NCBI GenBank assembly: GCA_002900995.3
Contig: CM035312.1
Coordinates: 2,519,217-2,583,216, forward strand
Origin: Ganoderma boninense
Lineage: Eukaryota > Basidiomycota > Agaricomycetes > Polyporales > Polyporaceae
Reading direction: 5' to 3'
Length of the DNA: 64,000 nucleotides
Under the pieces are notes generated by a model. It was not told where the DNA came from and did no database searches. It saw only the letters and a list, made by a program, of their open reading frames with translations. Made by a program: the position numbers and the translations under genes. This document shows positions 22,101 to 32,391 of the stretch, one piece after another; positions within the stretch are counted from its first letter, which is position 1, and every line of letters begins with the position of its first letter.

Positions 22101-25100
22101 GACCAGCGGAGAGGAGAGAACGCAAGATGGTCACATCCTTCTTCTCACGAGAGCCAGAAAGAATGAAGTGGGGCTTGTTGAGGTAGCTTGGCGCAAGGTC
22201 GGCCTTCTCGAGGCTGCCGATAAGAGTCGCATTCAAGCCCAGGCTGACGGAAATATCACGAAGCTGCACACCAAGCTCCCCTTGAGGGTCTTGAATGAGG
22301 ACTCGAGCGCCCTTGAGCCGTTCGGGTTGCGAGAATGCTGCAGGGCTGAGAGCGAGAGCCAGGATAGTAGACGGCACAAGAGGGGGAACAGTGAGGGATG
22401 TGCTGCTCGACTGGAGCTCGACGACACTTCCCTTGTGAGCTGAGAGATGACTGGAGACGGACTTGGTCGCGATGCCCACAACGGGAACTGAAGAACCGGC
22501 GGTCATCCCAGTGAACTGCCAAATGCCGGCCGAGCTGGACGTAACGCCGTCGATCTGCACGACGGCGTGGTCTTCCGAGGCACGCGGAAGGTCGACCTGA
22601 ACGACTTCGCCATTATCCAGCGTCCAAGGCTTGTCGAGTGAGAGGGGGGCATGGGACGCAGGGGGCTCAGCAAGCTCGACACGAGGCGCGGAGACAGAAC
22701 CGTCGACGTCGACGCTGAGTTCCACCTCCGTCTGTGCGAGAGACAGCAGCTCTCGCGATGCCTGAGCAACACGAGCCAGTTCCCAAGAGGAGTCGAACGT
22801 AGCAACCCGAACGGTCCACGAAGGGTACTCGCGGCGGAGCGCTCTCGTGAAGCCCGCAGCAGCGCTGCTATCCGGCTCTCCTTGTGCAACGAAGAGTAGG
22901 GTTAGAGGCTCCGAGACGTCCAGCGTGGAGAGGGTTGCCTGAAGCTTCATCTCCTCTCCCCGGACGTAGTTGAGAACTAGAGCGGATGCACTGTCGTCCG
23001 ACGACGGGGAGGTGCTTTCGCCAGTGACAGACTCGGTTCCAGCGCTCGACGGGGTCGCCGTGCCACTACCACTAGAAGAATGTGCATTGTAGGCGTCCAC
23101 ATGCAACGCTTCCGAGATTCCCGGCGCTTCGCGTGTACTCCCGATGGTGAGACCTAAAGGCTGGTATATGATCTCGAAGCGACTTGGGAGTGCTTTGATG
23201 CGATGACCGTGCAAGGCAACGTCGATTCCTGCCATATCGAGAATGGGTGCTCCCTGTTCATCAAGGACCATCGCATTATAGGTGATTGCGTCTAGGATGT
23301 TCGGCATTGATGAGCATTGTACACCATAGATGATACACAAAACGCGACCACTCACCAGGGGTCCACTTGACGAGGGTCGCATAGCCATACACGGTCTTTG
23401 GAAGCGGCCCACGGCGAAGAAGGCGAACGGATGACGCCTTGGATGGGAGGTGGTACAACTCAGGATGGAAATTACCAGTCAAGATTGGGTGTACCGTGAC
23501 ATGGATGGCTGCATCAAGGATGGCAGGATGCAGGCAGTAGTCCGCGAAGCTAAGGGATATGATGTTAGCAGCTATTTCCATATTTTCGGAACCAATGCTA
23601 GGAACACACTTGGGAATATCGATGTCAGCGCCTCGAACCTGAGTGAGAACCTCGACATGACCGTTGGGTCCACGCGCAACGTGACAGGTCTGGATACGGC
23701 GGTACATGGGTCCAAACTGCGCAAAAGAGCCCATCCCCTCGTAGAATCCTGTGATATACTTCGTCAGCAACGGACTCTCAAGCCCGTTCTTACGATGAAT
23801 GGCCTACCGTTCATGTCAACTGCCGTCATTTTGTCGCGAAGAGAGTCGAGGTCAACAGTTTGAATGGTCGCTTGGTCGATCGGCTCGAAAGACAAGAAAC
23901 CAGTTGCATGACGCCGGTTGTACTGTATTGAAGTTCAACGATCAGGAACTGTTGTGCACGGCGGGAAGCGACACCCTTTACCTGGATGGGCCATGTCTTC
24001 GTATAGTCTGTGGATGCCGCGCTGTTGATGCTCCAGCGAGTGCCTTCCAACTTGACCTCGACTGGTACCGGGCGCTCAGACGAGAGAGGGAGGAGGCCAT
24101 GGAACTCGACATCGAAGAGCTCTGTCGCACCAAACTCGAAAGCCTACGATCCACGCCGTTAGTGTGTGTAAAAACAAAACATTATCCCGACAGACCGCGC
24201 ACCATCTCAATAAACCCGGCCGCCGGCATAATCGGCTCTCCTTGATGACGTGATCAGCGAGCTCAGGGTGCGTCTGAACATTGACCTGCAGCTGAGGATA
24301 GTTGAGGGGCCCATTGCGGTGCTGAACCTGTCTAGCGATTTCCGCGCTCTGGATCCGCCACGGCACAGTCTTCGGCGCGAACGGGTAAGCAGGCACCTTG
24401 CCCAAGACCTTCGCGCCCCCAGTGAGCACGTTGAAGTCGACGCAGTTGTGCCCGGCGACGACAAGCTTCCCGAGGGCAGTCAAGAATTCAGCCGCCTCTG
24501 CCCCTGGTTCCGGCGTGCGCTGACGGCGGAGCGGGCAGGTGACCAGAGTGTTCTTCTCCGTCATCGACGAGATGTAGCTTGTCAGGACCGGATGGGGCCC
24601 AATCTCGACGTACGTCGCATGCTTGTGTGCCGCGGCGATTGCGGTGACGGCCTCGGTGAAGCGAACAGGACCAATGGTGCCGTCCCAGAAGTACTGCGCG
24701 TCGAACGCCTCCGTGAACAGCGCACCGGTCTTCGTCGAATACGTCTCCACCGTAGGCGCGGACGTGGGGTAGCGCGCGAAGACGCCCTGCACGAGCGTCT
24801 CGAACTCGGTCTGGCAGAGCGCCATCATGTCAGAGTGGACGGGAATCCTCGTGCGCAGCTTGCGAGCGAAGATTCCAGCAGCGCCCGCCTTCTTCACGGC
24901 CAGGTCGATGTGCGACTCCGCGCCGGACAACGTAACGGCGGCAGGAGTATTGTAGCATCCGACGGTGAGCGTTCCCTCACCCAGCTCCGCGTGAACTTCG
25001 GCGATGATGCGGCTGGCGTCCTCGGGGGAGCACGACACAGCAGCCATGGTGCCACTGGCTTGTTCGAGCAGGGCCATGGCGCGGCCACGCGCAATCGCCA

Positions 25101-27529
25101 CCTCCAAAGCCAACGCCTTGGAGCCGGAACCGGAGGCAGAGATCACGGCGGTCTCGCCAGCCGAGTGGCCGACGACGATGTCAGGAGTCACACCAGCGGC
25201 AGCGAGAGCGTCGACGAGCGCGAGCTGAAGCAGTGTCAACGCAGGGAGGGTGATCGCGATTGGCCACGGGTCTCCAAGGGGGTCCTTGGTGTCGGCAACC
25301 GTGTCGGCGAAGAGACCCAGCTCGATGAGGGAGGAGCCCGTCGCAGCCTTGTAGACCTTGTCGAGCTCGATGACGCTGGCGCGGAACGGTGCGCACGTCC
25401 TGAACAAATCACGTCCCACTGGGGAGCAATGTCAGCGTCATCCTCCACTGTCCCACTTCGCGAGCGTACTCACTCTGGAAGTGCTGAGTGCCTTGGCCAG
25501 AGAAAACGAAGACAATCGGGGCCTTGTACTTCGGCGTGATGGCCGCCTCATTGAACTTGGGGGTCTTGCCTTTGCTCGCCACAGCGAAGGAGCGCCATGT
25601 CATGGATCGTGCCCGACGACCGAAGACCTTCGACAAGCCAGCGACGTCCGGACTATCGACAGCGCTCAGGAGAGACTCTCCTACAGCGGCGGCAGACCTC
25701 GGTGACAGGCCACCAGCGATGAGAAGCGAAGGGGCACCAGCGCCCTCAACCCAGAACGAAGGCGCTGAGTTAGTCGTGACGGGGGGACCCTCGACAACAG
25801 CATGCCCGTTCGCGCCACCGATTCCGGAGCTCGTCATTGCGACCAGAGCTGGACGAGCCGACGAACGAACTTTCAAGGGCTCTACCTCTGTAGGCACTCG
25901 GAAGCGGTACTCATCCCAGTGGATCGCAGGATTTGGCGTCGAAAAGTTGACATTGGGAGGGATGAGCCCGGTCTCGAAGATGCCGCAGACCTTGCAGAGG
26001 GATGCCAAGAAGGCGGTGATCTCCAGGTGACTATGTGCAATTGCATAAACCATCAATGAGAACACTCATCAGAGAGACTTCATGTATATACGTACCCAAC
26101 ATTGCCCTTAACGCTGCCCAACACGAGTTCATCGTCGCGCTTGAACTCAGCACCAACCCAATTGGCCTCTGTCGGATCTCCGGAGGCAGTACCTGAGAAC
26201 GATGAGGTCAGACCGCTGTACATATCCGACAGAAGTGTGACGTACCAGTAGCATGCAATTCAAGGAAGTCGACATCCTGGGGCTTCCTGTCGGTTTGGGC
26301 AAACGCGCGCCGCATGGCATCTCTCTGTGCTGCGGCGACCGGAGCGCTCACTGGCGCGAGGGAACCTGAGGAGTTGACGCCAGTCCCGAGGATCTACGCG
26401 ACGTTAATGCGATGCTATAAAAAGCTTGTCGGATGTACTCACAGTGGCATAGATGTGATCATGGTCACGAATGGCATCTTCGAGAGGCTTGAGAACGATA
26501 GCAACCGCGCCCTCCCCACGGCCGAAGCTAGAGCACGTGTCAGTCAGGCCTGTGGATGAGAACGACCATGCGTCTCTCTTGCTTACCCGTTGGCAGTCGC
26601 ATCAAATGGCTTGCACTTCCCATCAGGGGAGAGAATTCCACCTTGAGTGTAGATCAGCCAATCCGTGAATCTGGAGAACACGTCTCATCAGTCTTCACCC
26701 TCGAAACGAGCAAGCCAGACTATTTCCAGCTAAGTACCTATGGTTCAGCTGACACCCGCCCACAACGGCGGCTTCACATTCTCCGTTACGCAACGCCTGA
26801 ACAGCCAGATGGGTGGCATACAGAGTGGAACTGCAGGCAGTGTCGAGTGGCACTGTGGGGCCACGTAAATCAAGGTGATACGAGACACGGTTGGCAACCA
26901 TGGCCGGTCCGTAGGAAAAAGATCCCTTCGCCTCGCTGTCATCCTAAGCAGACAGGAGACAGACAGGAGATCAGAACTATTCATCACAGGGATTCATAGA
27001 AAACTCACATGGCCGGAAACGTTGTAGAAGTCGTGGGCGACGCCCGACATGTAACAGCCGACGTTCTTGCCGCGATAGTCGATGCCCGAGTCCTGAAGGC
27101 CTAGGAAGGCCACTTCGACGAGCTTGCGAGTGCCCAGCGGCATGTATCTCGCATCCTTCGCAGTGACACCAAACTCGAGGAAGTCGAACTGGTCGATGTC
27201 TTTCATGAACGCTCCGGTGTCGGCGAGAACCTTGCCCGTCGCATTCCCCCGGATGCTGAAGAGTGCACGTTAGGACAAACATCCTGTTCAAGTGGTACTC
27301 TTGGCAAGCTTACTATTTTGCATTGAATCTGTCCTTCGGTATGGGCACGTAAGCCTCACCTTTGCGCAAGAGAAATTCGAAGAAGTCGTGGTAGTCAAGG
27401 TTCGTCTCCGAGAAGTGGCCGCTGGGTAGCAGGGCTCCGATGCCAACCTAGTAAACGCAGATGAGAGTTCCTCACGAGGGATAGTAAGCAGGCATTACAT
27501 ACCACCGCGATGCTGGGGAGAGCGGACAT
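19197..27529 (-). CDS. Polyketide synthase copy 2 (KS-AT-DH-psiER-KR-ACP-TR), full length but frameshifted in DH
   Basis: Start [19 protein letters not shown] at 27529, stop at 19197-19199. The KS keeps its triad: Cys in PLDTACSS (~26.84 kb), His in [14 protein letters not shown], His in [11 protein letters not shown]. Then AT (GHSAGETA, ~25.15 kb), DH, a degenerate ER-like region, KR ([22 protein letters not shown]), ACP ([10 protein letters not shown], ~20.83 kb) and a complete thioester reductase ([21 protein letters not shown]; end [10 protein letters not shown]). No methyltransferase motif seen. After [11 protein letters not shown], near 24236-24241, one G is missing relative to copy 1 (GGAGAG for GGAGGAG). 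This shifts the frame before PAAGFIEM, and no GT-AG intron repairs it. All other joins keep frame. Family knowledge: a TR terminus releases the chain reductively as aldehyde or alcohol. It is either a decaying gene or an assembly indel. Confidence 0.85.
19758..25613 (-). repeat. Right arm of the ~5.85 kb inverted duplication (PKS copy 2)
   Basis: Reverse-complement match to 1-5848. The duplication covers AT through most of TR. Copy 2 continues past both visible ends of the match: KS upstream, and the reductase C-terminus downstream, where copy 1 switches to unrelated sequence. Confidence 0.9.
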
Positions 27530-29566
27530 TGTGATATGAATTTCTGGTCTCAGAAACGCTTGCTACCCCGTAGAATATATACCAGGGACGGCTTCTCACT
27601 AAAGGAACTGATGCTGGGCAGGTGCCAGCGAAGCGCTCCTGGCCATATCAATCTTCCGAAGGGTCACAGGCATTATTCCAGAGAGAAGCATCGATACGGT
27701 CATTGCGGTTGTCAGAAACGTTTTAGAGCTCTCCGGCGTCCTGTGATAACCCACAAAGTCATGAAAACGGATGTGCCCCGAGACGCCACGACGGCGCAGC
27801 TACGATGGGCACACCAAAAGCCACCTATAGCTCACGTCGCTCCTTCACCTTGGAAGTCCAGTGACACTGGCCTGCGGCGAGGGCACGGGCGACAGTATCA
27901 GACAAATCGAACTGAGACGAGCACTCGGACGGCGCACGGTATCTGCGCATTTCTCGCGTTCTGAAGCCATGTCGTGAGGGACGGTCGGATGGCACAAGGA
28001 AGCATCATACTTACCAGAAGATCGGCCCCAGCTTCTTGGATTGGGGATTAGATGGTGGCTCAGGTCGAATGGGTACAGGTGGTCCCTGCCGCCGATGATA
28101 GGGATGCCGTGCCCCGTGTGGAAGCCGCCGTCGGATTGGGAGCATCGAAAGGGATGCAGTCACGCCGGGGACTCGGTCTGTCGCCTAACAAGTGACTGAA
28201 TAGACGTTCTAATTGGATTTGACGGCGGCTCTGACACACCTTCATGTAATATTGACCTTCCCGCGGGACGTTCAGGTTTAACCCGGGTCGTCGGCTGTGA
28301 CTCGCGCCCGTCGACTCCCCATTACAGTCACGCCGTTACGTCACGCAGGGGTGGTCTAGCGCCGAAGCTCATGTTTTGGACTCAGCCGCGCGTTGGAGTT
28401 CGCAAGGTCGCATGGTGACCCGCGCAGTTTGCACCAACTGCGACTTGACTGCGACCCGCACTGTGTCCCCAATCGACTTCACCAAAGATGATGCGGGCTC
28501 CTGCCACCACCACACCCTGAAACATTTCTGGCGGGCACACTCCAAGTCTGAGTCCAAACACCGACCGGTCAGGCCAGGGAGTCGAACAAGGTAGGCAATT
28601 AACATCCGACCGTACAGCACCCAATGGGATCATGATCTTGTCCTGTACATGCCGCCTTCACATGGCGCGTGAACTCAGCCATACCCGTAAGAACGCTGTC
28701 CCAGGCGCTGTGCGACCGAAATTATGTATGTCCGACGATTCGCCATCGCGTACGACTATCGCACTTCTGGCGCAAGCAGACATTCCGACCTCTCAAGCCA
28801 CGCCGAATTGTCTTCCGACCTCTATGACTCGCTCTATCAGAAGTCAGTTTACCGCCAACCTTCCGTCAGCTAAGGAACAGCGTTTGACTGCATCATTGAT
28901 CACAAGTGACAAGAAATCCTCAATCGTTACGCCCGCTAATTATCGGCCGCCACAGCTTTCGGAGACTCCAATTCGGTGCCTATCTTCCATGCCACAAGCA
29001 ACTACGGTTTTACTGCGCAACTCCGAGTCCGTGCACTCGGGATGCTGTGCGTGTAATCCAGTTGGTGGCCTATGATGCGTCTGATTCTCTCCTGCCCAAT
29101 GTCCACTGATTCTCAACCATCAGACTATGTACGCCTTGACAATCGTTCGGGGTCTCGATCTCTCCGCGAAACAGTCAGAACCCCAACAGCTTCCAAACAA
29201 CGCCCGACTATCCCATCAACTTCTTTCGAGCTTAACAATGTTCTCTATCAAGTGTTCTAATCTCAGTCAACCTTCAAACACATAAATGTGGTTCCTCCGC
29301 TACCAGAAAGAGTCAGGAGACATGGAAGGAGTTTTCACTATGATTGTTTCATCTCGCCATCGGATACAGTCGGAAATTGAACGCTGGGCATGTCAATGAG
29401 GCACATATGCAATATTGGTTGACAATAGATAATACAGGACACGACATCCGCCTGAGCCGAGCTTGGGGATACGACAAACTATGAGACAAACCGCCCGGCT
29501 GAGATAACCGAGCACAGAGACAACTCCCACTGGACACATGGTCTGGGACCAGAATCTCTACTTTGC
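27530..29566. other. Intergenic upstream of PKS-2
   Basis: Two kilobases between the PKS-2 start and the flavin monooxygenase stop, both genes on the minus strand. A TATA box lies at 27573-27580, and a TTACGTCA site of the CRE/bZIP type lies at 28336-28343. I find no supportable gene; a 147-codon open frame near 28.6-29.1 kb has no recognisable features. Confidence 0.55.
27573..27580 (-). promoter_or_regulatory. TATA box of PKS-2
   Basis: TATATATT on the minus strand, about 45-50 bp upstream of the PKS-2 start codon at 27529. Confidence 0.5.
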
Positions 29567-32391
29567 TCAGTCTTGAGGGACTACGCGAGATAAACGAACG
29601 TCAGAAACTCGCGAGAAAGCCAACGGCGCTTGGAACGTACCTGGCGGCCTATCGACGAACTCCTCCGTCAGGTACCAGGCCCCTGGAGTGGCGGGTGTGA
29701 GCAATCTCGTAACTGCGAAGTAAGTCAGGACCCGAGACGTGGACTCACTGTCGCCAGAATTCATCTTCTCGTTCCACGTCTGGCCATCGCCAAGCCAGTA
29801 CAGCGTATTCTCTTCGACGTCATCGCGCTCGTACTCGTAGTCCTCCCAGCGGGGATGCTGCAGCGCTTTGACTGCGTGCAGGTTCGAACCTGTGGCCGTC
29901 GTTAGAATGCTTCGACACTGCGATCCGAGCGGCGTGCAAACCTGGCCACAAGCCGACGATTCTTCCCTCTTCCTTGCCCAGCTTGTACCACGAGCGGCAC
30001 TTCGCGCTAAACACCGACTGCAAGAGATATCAACAGGGATCCCGCGGTCAGACCGCGGGTTCGCTCACCTGAGGGAAGTAGCTCTACCCCAACATCGTCT
30101 CTGTCAGCGAGGAAAGTAGAATACATTGCACCCGGACCACGCACCTCAATGTACCTGTCGAAGTCCTTCACAGCACTGAGTTTGACCTCCATGCTCTTGA
30201 GCCGCTCGCGCTGCATCTTCGCGGTCGCCTGCACGGAATACATGACCGCAGCCTCGATGATGGGGAGCAGCACGCCGGCGCCGATGACCGAGTTTGGACC
30301 AAGCGACATGAACAGGTTCGGGAAGCCGTCGACGCACATGGACAGGTACGACGTCGGGTACGGCTTCCACTTCGTGTTCAGGTCGACGCCGTTCCGGCCG
30401 ACGACCTTGAAGGGAAGCTGCCAGGACGCGTCGAACCCTAAAGTCGGCCCGTACCCAGGGTTAGCGAACGAGCCAGGCAGGCGTGGTCAAGAGAGAGAGG
30501 AGGCCTACCAGTCGCGCAGAATACAAGGTCAAGGTCTTTGGTCTGGCCGTCTTCCGTCTCGATCCCCGTTTCCGTGAACTTCTTGATAGGACTGGAGACG
30601 AAGTCGACCTAGATGAGATGGCTGGTTAGTGCATGAAGGATAGGATGCTTGAGACCTTTGAGACTGACATGATCCATGAGGAGAGACTCAAGGTAGCCAG
30701 GGCCCGGGGTAAGCCGCCGGCACGACACTGGGAACTGAGGGATCACTAAAGGATGCAGTGGTGCGTGCACGTCAATCACAGATCGGTTCCACAGCGATGG
30801 GGATCAGCATACACTTCTCCGCGATGTCGGGGCGCGAGGCCAGCTTCTCTTCCATGTTCTTCTTGAAGTACTGCTGGAAGTTGGCCGACATCGGGCTGCC
30901 GCGCTGCGTGAATGGGTGCAGGACCTGCAACATGCGCGCTCAGCAAAACAAGACATACTGCACAAACCGTCTCAGCTAGCTACTCACATTCAACGTGTTT
31001 TCGAGCTCATGCCGGAAGCGCGTGAAGTACGCTGGATCTGACTGGAACCGCTCTATCTCCTCGGGGCGCAGAGCGACTGGCATCAATAAAGTCAGCTGAG
31101 ATCCACGAGCGTCACACCGCGACGCATGACCCACAAGTCTCCTCGACGCCTGTCGCTGGCCGTCCAATCAGGTCTTGGACGATGTTCAGGGAGAAGGGCG
31201 GCGACAGCCACGTCTGACCTCTCACGTACGTCGTGAGGCTCGCGACGTGCGGTGCGAGCGCAGGCACGGTTTGGATCGCAGTCGAACCCTGCACGACGTT
31301 GAGCATGTACGAGAAAAAGATCGCCACGCCATGCAGCGCCACTCACGGATCCGATGACAGCGACTCGCTTCTCCTTCCACTTCTTCACGTCGTCCTCCCA
31401 CGTCTTGCCCTCGGGCTTGTAGCCAGCCGTGTGGTGCAGCTCGCCCTTGAAGTCCGCGATCCCGGGAATGTCGGGCAGGTTCCAGCGCGCGAGGGCGCCA
31501 ATCGCGGTGACCAAGACGTCCGCCACGTCGTCGAACTCCTCGGTCTGGCCGTCTGCGGTCGTACGTCGAACGCGGACGTGCCATTTCCCCGTCGGCTCCT
31601 CATACTGCGCGCCAACGACTTCGTGGTTGAGCTTGATGTAGCGCATGAGCTTGTACTTGTCAACGACGCCCTGGAGATAGTCCTGGATCTCATGACCGGG
31701 AGGGTAGATTGCAGACCAGTCGCGCTGCAGAACTCGTCAGTGGAGGTCATGAGCTGCGAAAGCATGTCACTAACCTTCTCCTCGAATGAGTACTGGTACT
31801 GCAGGTAGCGTGAGTAGATGACCATATTGCACAGTATTACAACGTACGCAGTGGGCCGGGATATCGCATGCCACGCCCCTTGGAGTCCGCGATGAAGGTA
31901 AGCCTCAGCTGCCATTTGATATAGAGGTACACTCACGGGTACTTGTTGTTGAACCATGTTCCTCCAACGCCGTCGCTCTTCTCGTAAATGGCCAGGCTGA
32001 CATTCGGTATCTTCTGCGGGAATCTAAACTTCCATTCAGGATGTCAAACTCAACGGAGCCTCCGGTGCTGAGACGCACCTGATACCGGCCAGTATTCCAC
32101 TGAAGCCGGCGCCGATGACGATTACCCTGACAGGCTTGTACTCGTCGATGGTGAAGTTCCCGAGGGTGAAGCGCTCATCTTGTGCTTGTTGGTCCCCGCC
32201 ATTGAGGCTAGGGGAAGGGGAGAAAATCCGTCGTGAGGCATGAGGACTGCAGGAATGGAAACGTCGGCCGCCGGCGGGAAGATCGCAAGAGATGTATAAA
32301 TGAGCTACGGAGATCGCACATCGTGATTGTGTCAGCGACATTTGGGGCATACTTTGGGGATTACTGCATGAGACGCACCAGTTGTTGTCAT
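29567..32391 (-). CDS. Flavin-dependent monooxygenase, Baeyer-Villiger-like
   Basis: Two-dinucleotide-binding FAD/NADPH monooxygenase. Visible: N-terminal RVIVIGAGFSGILAGIR (FAD); [27 protein letters not shown], the usual first BVMO block; the second block DFKGELHHTAGY, which fits FxGxxxHxxxW except for Tyr at the Trp position; RVAVIGSGSTAIQ (NADPH); CRRLTPGPGYLESL; FCATGFDASW; and the C-terminal CRSWYKLGKEEGRIVGLWPGS...HPRWEDYEYE. Stop at 29567-29569, after VPQD. The start is uncertain: ATG 32391 with an intron, or ATG 32350. One splice junction is unresolved: between 30745 and about 30814, canonical sites give the wrong phase by one base (expected IAE...IPQFPVSCRRL). Members hydroxylate or insert oxygen next to ketones. 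Its place after PKS-2 suggests tailoring, which is inference. Confidence 0.8.
30041..30059. repeat. Intronic perfect palindrome, 9-bp arms
   Basis: CCCGCGGTC, A, GACCGCGGG, lying inside the 62-nt intron 30007-30068 of the flavin monooxygenase. In the pre-mRNA it would form a strong GC stem filling about a third of the intron. Confidence 0.7.

Noticed and set aside
24250..25539. A 429-codon open frame on the + strand across the PKS-2 acyltransferase
   Set aside because: It is the antisense shadow of the AT exon. It has an Arg/Gly/His-rich composition and no family motif, and the minus-strand frame carries clear AT signatures.
1..27529. Treating the two PKS copies as the two alleles of a dikaryon
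   Set aside because: They lie on one contig in opposite orientation with different genes between them. It remains possible only if the scaffold join at the gap is wrong, which is noted as a check.
28632..29075. A 147-codon + strand open frame upstream of PKS-2
   Set aside because: No motif, no paired exons and no codon pattern like the neighbours. Likely chance.
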